Of a stretch of DNA of 64,000 bases, positions 57,330 to 64,000 are shown in pieces. The stretch spans positions 178,604-242,603 of the forward strand of contig CASQXY010000001.1 in assembly GCA_949432885.1 (NCBI GenBank), in the 5' to 3' direction. The notes below the pieces were generated by a model. That model had not been told where the DNA came from, searched no databases, and worked only from the letters and a program-made list of their open reading frames with translations. Positions within the stretch are counted from its first letter, which is position 1. Every line of letters begins with the position of its first letter. Both the position numbers and the translations under genes were made by a program. This DNA is from an uncultured bacterium (GTDB lineage: Bacteria > Bacillota > Clostridia > Christensenellales > CAG-917).

Positions 57330-57358
57330 TTGACAAAAACACGAATTGTGTATTATAT
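57330..57358 (+). promoter_or_regulatory. Promoter and operator of the small XRE gene
   Basis: TTGACA (57330-57335) is followed after 17 bases by TTATAT (57353-57358). The spacer is filled by AAAACACGAATTGTGTATTA (57336-57355), a palindrome suited to repression by the downstream regulator. Confidence 0.6.
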
Positions 57359-57389
57359 TTATATGGTAACCACTGATTAAGGAGAATAT

Positions 57390-57602
57390 ATGTTACACAA
57401 CTGTTTCCCGCAAAGACTCAAAGCCCTTCGTCAGGAGAAGAATATGCTGCAACAGGATTTGGCGGCGCATCTGAAAGTGTCCAAATCCACTATATCAGGC
57501 TGGGAAGTGGGTCGGAATCAACCCGATTACGATATTCTAATCGAATTGAGTATATTGTTCGGGGTGTCGGTGGACTATCTTATCGGTCGCAGGAATTACT
57601 GA
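57390..57602 (+). CDS. Small XRE-family transcription regulator, 70 aa
   Basis: Almost the whole protein is one Cro/C1-type helix-turn-helix: LKALRQEKNMLQQDLAAHL, then SKSTISGWEVGRNQPD and a final IELSILFGVSVDYLIG helix pair, typical of chromosomal XRE regulators of 60-80 residues. No sensor domain is present. AAGGAG lies 7 bases before the ATG. A terminator follows, so it stands alone. Its promoter holds a palindrome also found near alkD, so it probably represses itself and a second target there. Prophage origin is possible, but no phage genes are nearby. Confidence 0.93.
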   Translation: MLHNCFPQRLKALRQEKNMLQQDLAAHLKVSKSTISGWEVGRNQPDYDILIELSILFGVSVDYLIGRRNY

Positions 57603-57625
57603 CAAACTAAATCTTATAAAAAAGC

Positions 57626-57652
57626 AAAGACGGTCGCAAGGCCGTCTTTTTA
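57626..57652 (+). terminator. Terminator of the XRE gene
   Basis: AAAGACGG-TCGCAAGG-CCGTCTTT then TTTAT, about 24 bases after the stop. Confidence 0.88.
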
Positions 57653-57859
57653 TAATCATTAACCGTAATTTATAGTCATTTATCGTTTTTCATCGCAACC
57701 ATTCCGCGCGTAGTCGAGCAGATTGTTTTGCTCTGATTCGTTCATTTGGCAGGATGGACTACGGCAGCATTTTTTTTGAGGATTTATGAGCAATACCGAC
57801 GTGGAATATACGCTTGTAGTATTTCATATTTCAAAAGCCGTAATAATTCTTCCAACCCA

Positions 57860-57883
57860 CAAAAAAACGGACATCAAGCCCGT
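57860..57883 (-). terminator. Terminator of uvrB-uvrA
   Basis: The minus strand reads ACGGGC-TTGAT-GTCCGT-TTTTTTT: a 6-bp stem with one G-T pair and a long U run, 19 bases past the uvrA stop. Confidence 0.75.
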
Positions 57884-57901
57884 ATTTTATGAAAGCCGCA
57901 A

Positions 57902-60712
57902 TTATTTGAGGATCTTTTTCAAAAATTCGCCAGTATAGCTTCCCTCAGTCACGGCTATTTGCTCGGGCGTGCCCGTACCTATAATATTTCCGCCCTTATC
58001 ACCGCCGTCAGGCCCCAAATCCAAGATATAGTCCGCAACTTTTATTACGTCGAGATTGTGCTCAATCACAACTACGCTGTTCCCATGCTCGACAAGTCTT
58101 TGCAAAATGGCGAGCAACTTGCTCACGTCGTGAGTATGCAGACCCGTGGTAGGCTCGTCGAGGATATACAAGGTCTTGCCCGTAGACCGGCGGCTGAGCT
58201 CCGTCGCCAGCTTTACACGCTGAGCCTCTCCGCCCGACAGCGTAGTGGACGACTGCCCGAGCTTAACGTAGCCCAATCCCACGTCGTTGAGAGTGCTGAT
58301 TTTGTTTCTTATTTTGGGAATATTCTCAAAAAACACAACCGCTTCCTCGATAGTCATATCGAGAACCTCGCTGATATTCTTGCCCTTATATCTGACTTCG
58401 AGCGTTTCGCGGTTATAGCGCGCTCCCTTACATACGTCGCAGGGCACATAGATATCGGGAAGGAAATGCATTTCTATTTTTATCATGCCGTCGCCGCTGC
58501 AATGCTCGCATCTGCCGCCGCTTACGTTGAAAGAGAATCTACCCGCCGAATATCCTCTCGACTTAGCGTCGGGAAGAGTTGCAAACAGCTCGCGTATAGG
58601 GCTGAACACGCCCGTATACGTCGCAGGATTCGACCTCGGCGTCCTTCCTATCGGGCTTTGGTCGATACAGATGACTTTGTCGAGATTCTCCACGCCCTCT
58701 ATGCTCGTATAGCGTCCTTCCTTCAACCTGCTGTTCATAAGCCTGTTCGACAGCGCGGGATAAAGAATTTCATTGACAAAGCTGGATTTTCCGCTTCCCG
58801 ATACGCCTGTAATACATGTAAGCGTGCCGAGCGGAATTTCGATATCGAGATTGTTCAGGTTGTTCTGCCTCGCGCCTTTCACAAAGATATGCTCGCCGTT
58901 GCCGCTGCGCCTTGCGGCAGGCGTCTTTATCTCGTATTCGCCGCTCAAATACTTGCCCGTTATAGACCTCTCGCTACCGATAATATCCTCAACGCTTCCC
59001 GCGGCAATGACCTCTCCTCCGTGCACGCCCGCGCCGGGACCTATGTCCACAATATAGTCCGCGCTGCGCATGGTCTCGTCGTCATGCTCGACTACTATGA
59101 GCGTATTCCCCAAATCGCGCAATTTCTTCAACGACGAAAGCAGTCTTTCGTTGTCCTTCTGATGAAGACCTATACTCGGCTCGTCGAGGATATAAAGCAC
59201 GCCCGTTAGACCGCTTCCTATCTGCGTGGCAAGGCGGATGCGCTGAGATTCGCCGCCCGAAAGCGTCGCCGCCGAACGCGACAGCGTGAGATAGTCCAAG
59301 CCCACGTCAACGAGAAAATCCAGCCTCGCGCAAATTTCTTTGAGTATCCTGTCTGCAATCAGTCGCTCCGTATGCGTAAGTTCGAGCCCGTATATAAAAG
59401 ATTTCAGTTTGCCCACCGACATATTGGTCATCTCGTCGATATTTATTCCGCCTATCGTAACTGCAAGCGCTTCGGGTTTAAGACGCTTTCCTCCGCAAGC
59501 GGAGCACGGAACGTTTTTCATATACTTGGCAAGCTCCGCCTTCATCATCTCGGAATCCGTCTCTTTGTAGCGGCGCATAAGATTGTTCGCCACGCCCTCG
59601 AAGCTCGCATTGTAAAAGCCGCTGAACGAGCGAGAATTATACTCCACGGGAATCCTGTCGCCGTCGTTGCCGTAAAAAATCATATGCACCACGCTTTCGG
59701 GCAAATCCTTGAACGGAGTATCAAGGGAAAAACCGTACGCCTTGGACAGCGCCTTCAAATTTGCCGCCATCATACCCGAGGTGTCGATAACCCAGCCCGA
59801 AGCCTTGATTGCGCCTTCGTTTATACTCTTATTCCTGTCTATAATCAGCGTTTCGCAGTCAATTTCCTGCTTAAATCCCAAACCGCTGCAATCCGAACAC
59901 GCGCCGTAAGGATTGTTGAAAGAAAACAGTCTCGGCGTAAGCTCCTCGAAAGAGAGCTCACAGTCGGGGCACGCATATTTTGTTGAATACAGCACCTCGT
60001 CTCCGTCAAAGTCCGCTATGACCAAACCCTCGGAAAGCTTTATGGCATTCTCTATCGCGTCGGTAAGTCGGCGTTCGGCGCCGTCCTTTATAACGATTCT
60101 GTCCACTATCACGCTTATGTTGTGCTTGATATTTTTGTCAAGTTGAATATTCTCGTCCAGCGTGTAATTGCTCCCGTCCACTCTGACTCTCGCATATCCT
60201 GCGCGTTTGAGCTGTTCGAGTTCCTTCCTGTATTCACCTTTTCTGCCGCGTACAATCGGAGCAAGCAGTTGAAGCTTCACTCCGCTCCGTTCCATAATTT
60301 TATCGCATATCTGGTCTACGGTCTGCCTTTCTATGGCGCGTCCGCATTTTGGGCAATGCGGCTTTCCTACGCGGGCATAAAGCAAACGCAGATAGTCGTA
60401 AATCTCCGTCACGGTACCCACAGTGGAGCGCGGATTGTGAGACGTGGTTTTTTGGTCTATCGAAACCGCGGGCGACAATCCCTCGATATAATCCACGTCG
60501 GGCTTTTGCATCTGACCGAGAAACATGCGCGCATAACTGGACAGACTTTCCACGTACCTGCGCTGACCCTCTGCGAAAATCGTATCGAATGCGAGCGAGG
60601 ATTTGCCGCTTCCCGATAGTCCCGTGAATACTATAAGCTTATCGCGCGGAATTTCCAAATCCACCGATTTAAGATTGTTTTCTCTTGCACCTTTTATAAA
60701 AATCTTATCCAT
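57902..60712 (-). CDS. uvrA: Excinuclease ABC subunit A
   Basis: 936 residues, normal for UvrA, the damage sensor of nucleotide excision repair that loads UvrB. It has two ABC ATPase halves: Walker [10 protein letters not shown] (residues about 31-39) and GVSGSGKSS (about 640), signatures LSGGESQR and LSGGEAQR, and Walker [11 protein letters not shown] and [10 protein letters not shown]. Zinc-site pairs are intact (CPDC with CSDC; CEHC with CDVC). AAAGAG lies 6 bases before the ATG. It follows uvrB after 67 bases on the same strand. Confidence 0.98.
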   Translation of the reverse strand: MDKIFIKGARENNLKSVDLEIPRDKLIVFTGLSGSGKSSLAFDTIFAEGQRRYVESLSSYARMFLGQMQKPDVDYIEGLSPAVSIDQKTTSHNPRSTVGTVTEIYDYLRLLYARVGKPHCPKCGRAIERQTVDQICDKIMERSGVKLQLLAPIVRGRKGEYRKELEQLKRAGYARVRVDGSNYTLDENIQLDKNIKHNISVIVDRIVIKDGAERRLTDAIENAIKLSEGLVIADFDGDEVLYSTKYACPDCELSFEELTPRLFSFNNPYGACSDCSGLGFKQEIDCETLIIDRNKSINEGAIKASGWVIDTSGMMAANLKALSKAYGFSLDTPFKDLPESVVHMIFYGNDGDRIPVEYNSRSFSGFYNASFEGVANNLMRRYKETDSEMMKAELAKYMKNVPCSACGGKRLKPEALAVTIGGINIDEMTNMSVGKLKSFIYGLELTHTERLIADRILKEICARLDFLVDVGLDYLTLSRSAATLSGGESQRIRLATQIGSGLTGVLYILDEPSIGLHQKDNERLLSSLKKLRDLGNTLIVVEHDDETMRSADYIVDIGPGAGVHGGEVIAAGSVEDIIGSERSITGKYLSGEYEIKTPAARRSGNGEHIFVKGARQNNLNNLDIEIPLGTLTCITGVSGSGKSSFVNEILYPALSNRLMNSRLKEGRYTSIEGVENLDKVICIDQSPIGRTPRSNPATYTGVFSPIRELFATLPDAKSRGYSAGRFSFNVSGGRCEHCSGDGMIKIEMHFLPDIYVPCDVCKGARYNRETLEVRYKGKNISEVLDMTIEEAVVFFENIPKIRNKISTLNDVGLGYVKLGQSSTTLSGGEAQRVKLATELSRRSTGKTLYILDEPTTGLHTHDVSKLLAILQRLVEHGNSVVVIEHNLDVIKVADYILDLGPDGGDKGGNIIGTGTPEQIAVTEGSYTGEFLKKILK

Positions 60713-60779
60713 ATCAAACTCTTTATTTGCCGTATATATGCTTTAAAGTCTTGTTTAGTATACGTTAAACCGCCTTTTA

Positions 60780-62735
60780 TCAACTTAAACGTTTAAGCTG
60801 TCGTTTCAATTCATTCAATTCGTCGCGCAAAGAAATGGCTTTTTCAAAATCGAGTCTCTCCGCCGCGACCTTCATAAGCGCCTTTACTCTTTCTATTTCA
60901 CGTGACAAATCCTTTGCGGAAAGTCTTTCGTTTTTGCTAGGCTTCTTTGTTATTTCCAACGAATTTTTTATCGCGCTTACAACAGTCTTGGGCACTATTC
61001 CGAAGCGCTTGTTGTATTCGTCCTGCAACTTACGTCTGCGGTTAGTCTCCCCGATGGCACGCTTCATGCTGTCGGTCATATTGTCCGCATACATGACTAC
61101 TCTGCCCTTATCGTTTCTCGCCGCTCTGCCTATCGTCTGTATAAGCGCGCTCTCGCTCCTCAAAAAGCCTTCCTTATCCGCGTCGAGAATTGCCACCAGC
61201 TGTACCTCGGGGATATCCAATCCCTCGCGCAAAAGGTTTATGCCGACAAGAACGTCAAACTCGTTTTCTCTCAATCCTCTCACTATTTCAATACGTTCCA
61301 GCGTGTCTATGTCCGAGTGCATATATTTCACCCTTATGCCGACTTCTTTCAGATAGTCGGTGAGATTTTCCGCCATCTTTTTGGTGAGCGTGGTGACAAG
61401 TATTCTGCCCTTATCCGCAACGACCCTGTTCACCTCGCCTATCAGGTCGTCTATCTGCCCCTGTACGGGCTTTACGACGATTTCGGGGTCGAGCAGCCCC
61501 GTCGGACGTATAATCTGTTCCGCCACGTCGTCCGCCCTTTCCAGCTCGTATTTCGCGGGGGTCGCGGACATACAAACCACCTGCCTTATGCGGCTGTCGA
61601 ATTCATCGAAGGTAAGAGGTCTGTTGTCGTACGCGGACGGCAAACGGAAGCCGTATTCCACAAGGTTAAACTTGCGTGCTCTGTCTCCGTTGTACATGCC
61701 GTGTATCTGCGGAATAGTCATGTGGCTCTCGTCAATAAAGGTGATAAAGTCTTTGGGAAAGAAGTCGAGCAACGTGTAGGGAGCCTGCCCTGTCTGTCTG
61801 CCGTCAAAATATCTCGAATAGTTTTCTATGCCGCTGCAAAAGCCTACCTCGCGTATCATCTCCACGTCGTAGTTGACTCTTTCGTCTATGCGCTGAGCCT
61901 CGATGAGTTTTCCGTTCTGCTTGAAATACTCCACTCGCTCCGCCTTATCACGCATAATACGTTTGAGGATTGCTTCCTTATCGCCGCTAATCACATATTG
62001 CGTCGCAGGGAAAATCATCGTGTGCTTCAACTCGCTGACTACGTTTGCGGTTACGCCGTCGATTTCGCAGATTCTCTCCACCGTATCGCCGAAAAACTCC
62101 ACTCTGATTGCAATCTCGGAGCTGGTCGACGGAAAAATATCCACAATATCGCCGCGCATGCGAAACGTGCTTCTGCAAAAGTCTATATCCGCGCGCTTAT
62201 ACTGTATATCCACGAGCTTACGCGCAAGCTCGTCGCGGTCTATTTCATCTCCCTCTCTAATTGATATGGAGTTTTCAAAGTAGTCCGTCGGCGCGCCCAG
62301 TCCGTAAATACACGATACGCTCGCCACAACAATCGTATCCTCTCTTTCGCAAAGCGAAGCCGTTGCGGAGTTACGAAGCTTGTCGATTTCTTCGTTGACT
62401 TGCAAATCCTTTTCGATATAAGTATCCGTGCGCGGAATATAAGCCTCGGGCTGATAATAGTCGTAATAAGACACGAAAAATTCTACTCTGTTTTTAGGGA
62501 AAAACTCTCTCAGCTCGTTGCATAACTGCGCGGCAAGCGTTTTGTTATGCGCAATAACAAGCGCGGGCTTCTGCATGCGCTCAATAATGTTCGCCATAGT
62601 AAAAGTTTTGCCGGACCCTGTCACGCCCAGCAAAACCTCCGTATTAAAACCGCTCTTCAAACCTTCCGTAATTCTCTCGATAGCCTCGGGTTGGTCTCCC
62701 GTCGGTTTATAGTTGCTTACAAGCTCGAATTTCAT
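60780..62735 (-). CDS. uvrB: Excinuclease ABC subunit B
   Basis: 651 residues. Helicase-like UvrB verifies damage handed over by UvrA and recruits UvrC. Walker A GVTGSGKT (about 39-46), the damage-probing hairpin [16 protein letters not shown]-type FIDESH, the helicase C-terminal motif TIGRAAR, and the C-terminal UvrC-binding helix pair ([15 protein letters not shown]) are all present. The start is weakly preceded by a ribosome site. An extended -10 (TGTTATAAT, about 62748-62756) lies only 12 bases upstream and may be chance. A gene for a winged-helix/membrane protein lies 34 bases upstream. Confidence 0.98.
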   Translation of the reverse strand: MKFELVSNYKPTGDQPEAIERITEGLKSGFNTEVLLGVTGSGKTFTMANIIERMQKPALVIAHNKTLAAQLCNELREFFPKNRVEFFVSYYDYYQPEAYIPRTDTYIEKDLQVNEEIDKLRNSATASLCEREDTIVVASVSCIYGLGAPTDYFENSISIREGDEIDRDELARKLVDIQYKRADIDFCRSTFRMRGDIVDIFPSTSSEIAIRVEFFGDTVERICEIDGVTANVVSELKHTMIFPATQYVISGDKEAILKRIMRDKAERVEYFKQNGKLIEAQRIDERVNYDVEMIREVGFCSGIENYSRYFDGRQTGQAPYTLLDFFPKDFITFIDESHMTIPQIHGMYNGDRARKFNLVEYGFRLPSAYDNRPLTFDEFDSRIRQVVCMSATPAKYELERADDVAEQIIRPTGLLDPEIVVKPVQGQIDDLIGEVNRVVADKGRILVTTLTKKMAENLTDYLKEVGIRVKYMHSDIDTLERIEIVRGLRENEFDVLVGINLLREGLDIPEVQLVAILDADKEGFLRSESALIQTIGRAARNDKGRVVMYADNMTDSMKRAIGETNRRRKLQDEYNKRFGIVPKTVVSAIKNSLEITKKPSKNERLSAKDLSREIERVKALMKVAAERLDFEKAISLRDELNELKRQLKRLS

Positions 62736-62769
62736 ATTATTTCATGTATTATAACAGTTCCCTGTATCA

Positions 62770-63165
62770 TCATTTCAGAAGGAAATCCAACAGAGTTTTG
62801 AGCCCCCAGCCCACGAGCGCCGAAACAAGACCCGTCGCCACCGCAAGCATAATTCTGAAAGTAACGTTTTTCTTGAAAGCCCTCTCGACTCTGGCAAATT
62901 GCAAACCCTTTTTGTGCATATTGATGCAATATACCAGCTCTCCCTTTCTGTCCGACCTCGTTATATCGAAATAATCGTCGATTTCAAGGTTGTTCAACGC
63001 GACGTCGAGCTCGTTCTCCTCGAAATCCAAATCCAAAGGTATCTGCGTAAAAAGCTGTATAGGAGTCACGAGGCAAGCGCCGTTCTGCCTGTCCGCCTCA
63101 TTGTACACTACTCTCATAACCGCCTTTTCTTTTTTAGTCAGCACATGCTGTTTTTCAAGCTGCAT
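62770..63165 (-). CDS. Winged-helix-like protein with C-terminal membrane helix, 131 aa
   Basis: Residues about 10-85 look like a winged helix: helices with KEKAVMRVVYNEA and LDVALNNLEIDDYFDI, and a wing SDRKGELVYCINMHKKG. Residues about 103-128 form one membrane helix (LAVATGLVSALVGWGLKTLL). This suggests a DNA- or protein-binding domain held on the inner face of the membrane. No family name is known to me, but I have the impression of similar small proteins in Clostridia. It has its own promoter (63263-63291) and AAGG near the start, and lies 34 bases before uvrB. It resembles the next gene in plan, so the two may be distant paralogues. Confidence 0.75.
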   Translation of the reverse strand: MQLEKQHVLTKKEKAVMRVVYNEADRQNGACLVTPIQLFTQIPLDLDFEENELDVALNNLEIDDYFDITRSDRKGELVYCINMHKKGLQFARVERAFKKNVTFRIMLAVATGLVSALVGWGLKTLLDFLLK

Positions 63166-63262
63166 AACTTACCTTCACATTCTTTCCAAAAACCGCGTTT
63201 GTACACACGGAATCCGCGTTTACGTATCATAAACATAGTTTTCTTTATTTATTGTATATAAT

Positions 63263-63291
63263 ATTTTACAATAGAATAAGCCTCAGCGCAA
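63263..63291 (-). promoter_or_regulatory. Promoter of the 131-residue winged-helix gene (and perhaps uvrBA)
   Basis: The minus strand reads TTGCGC (63286-63291), 17 bases, TAAAAT (63263-63268), about 100 bases before the start codon. Confidence 0.5.
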
Positions 63292-63315
63292 TCGTTTCGC
63301 CCAACTGCGATTGGA

Positions 63316-63786
63316 TTATAACACAAATTTGACCAATACAGCCGTTATTGCGGCGACTATGCCGCTTCCAAACAATCCGCCAAGAAATGACATAAAGAAC
63401 ACCAGCCCGTGTCTGACGCCGCCTTTTTCATTTTTTGCTTTGCCGTTTTTTTCTCCGTAAAGCTCCCTTTGCTTCGTCGGCTGTTGTTCGGCGGGCATTT
63501 GTTCCGCATCCTCCGCCGTCGGAGTTTCGGGCGTACCTCTTGACGGTTCGGGTACAATACGCTTTATCACACGCAGGCAGTATTCGTCAGGCGTAAAATA
63601 TTTTACGTCAAGATATTCTCTGTCTTTCAGGTCTCGTATAATCTGAGAAAGCTGAACTTTCGTAAAGGATAATGCGGGCGGAATTTTCTCGGTGATTTCG
63701 TCCGCCTCCACAATCTTATAGACCTCGCTGTTTCCCGTTATATCGCACAACGCGTCATAGACAGATTGACATTCAACGCTAAGCAT
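63316..63786 (-). CDS. Winged-helix-like protein with linker and C-terminal membrane helix, 156 aa
   Basis: Residues 1-75 look like a winged helix (VYDALCDITG, LSFTKVQLSQIIRDLKDREYLDVKYFTPDEYCLRVIKRI). Residues about 78-125 are a disordered Pro/Glu/Gln/Lys-rich linker, and residues about 128-154 a membrane helix (FFMSFLGGLFGSGIVAAITAVLV). It shares the HTH-then-membrane plan with the next gene. AAAGGAG lies 6 bases before the ATG and a good promoter lies upstream. Function unknown; a membrane-tethered regulator or adaptor is inferred. Confidence 0.75.
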   Translation of the reverse strand: MLSVECQSVYDALCDITGNSEVYKIVEADEITEKIPPALSFTKVQLSQIIRDLKDREYLDVKYFTPDEYCLRVIKRIVPEPSRGTPETPTAEDAEQMPAEQQPTKQRELYGEKNGKAKNEKGGVRHGLVFFMSFLGGLFGSGIVAAITAVLVKFVL

Positions 63787-63807
63787 ACTTAACTCCTTTA
63801 TCTTAAA

Positions 63808-63836
63808 ATTCTATCACACAAAAGCTGAAAGTGCAA
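63808..63836 (-). promoter_or_regulatory. Promoter of the 156-residue winged-helix gene
   Basis: The minus strand reads TTGCAC (63831-63836), 17 bases, TAGAAT (63808-63813), with an extended TGA before the -10. The remaining 160 bases to the window end show no gene, only two short direct repeats (CTGCCAGC and GTTAGTAT, twice each). Confidence 0.65.
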
Positions 63837-64000
63837 TAAGGTAAAGGATAATATTTTTAAACGTATATACTGCCAGCTACACTGCCAGCGCGCACAGGTA
63901 GAACCGAGTGACGAGCTAGACGCTCCGGACAAGCAATGGGCAAATGTAGTGTTAGTATAATACAAGGTACAGTAGAGTTAGTATCAAACAAAAGCGCGGA

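Noticed and set aside
57959..62264. Long plus-strand frames inside uvrA and uvrB
   Set aside because: They lie antisense to clearly conserved genes and contain no domain pattern.

Overview
The window looks like a chromosomal piece of a Gram-positive, probably gut-dwelling member of the Clostridia. Four things point there. A SpoIIE-type sporulation phosphatase is followed directly by tilS and hpt, the order known from endospore-forming Firmicutes. Shine-Dalgarno sites are strong AGGAGG-type sequences. Promoters fit TTGACA-N17-TATAAT. There is a large load of secreted, lipidated or membrane-anchored surface proteins, including an M60 (mucin-type) metallopeptidase. No rRNA, CRISPR array or complete mobile element was seen. 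One tRNA gene, tRNA-Arg(ACG), is present.

Layout. From 1 to 20.3 kb, on the minus strand, lies a surface-protein operon: a 5956-residue secreted protein built of InlB-like, GLUG and MBG/YDG-like repeats, then three smaller proteins with SipW/TasA-like export signals, the last cut by the window edge. From 20.5 to 28.5 kb (minus) lies a housekeeping/sporulation group: spoIIE, tilS, hpt, cca, rmuC and a PHP phosphoesterase. From 28.6 to 44.6 kb lies a surface and redox region: a lipoprotein and a divergent secreted TlpA-like protein, then a minus-strand operon coding for a GLUG/beta-repeat protein, a membrane protein with a C-terminal CD1871A-like CXXC domain, a polyferredoxin fused to TlpA, DUF362, an ECF S-component and DUF1893. 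From 44.6 to 50 kb come tRNA-Arg, a stretch that may hold gene remnants, and the M60 peptidase. From 50 to 64 kb come a MacB-like ABC transporter, an AlkD-like protein, an LMW phosphatase, an rlmL-like methyltransferase with dtd, a small XRE regulator, uvrB-uvrA, and two small winged-helix/membrane proteins upstream of uvrB.

How the parts may work together. The best candidate for an under-described system is the 28.6-44.6 kb region. It encodes a membrane iron-sulfur protein that could pass electrons to an extracytoplasmic thioredoxin domain, a CXXC membrane partner, a second secreted TlpA-like protein and companion surface proteins. Three exact copies of TGCATAAAAAT, plus near copies, lie in the control regions of both halves of this region and suggest shared control. 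Two other signals read directly from the sequence are worth testing: three near-identical palindromes (AAAACACGNNTNGTGTTT-like) in the XRE-gene promoter and around a gene-less structured segment beside alkD, and a tandem pair of Spo0A-box-like sites one helical turn apart upstream of spoIIE.

All family assignments come from reading motifs by eye. No database search was run, and domain borders are approximate.
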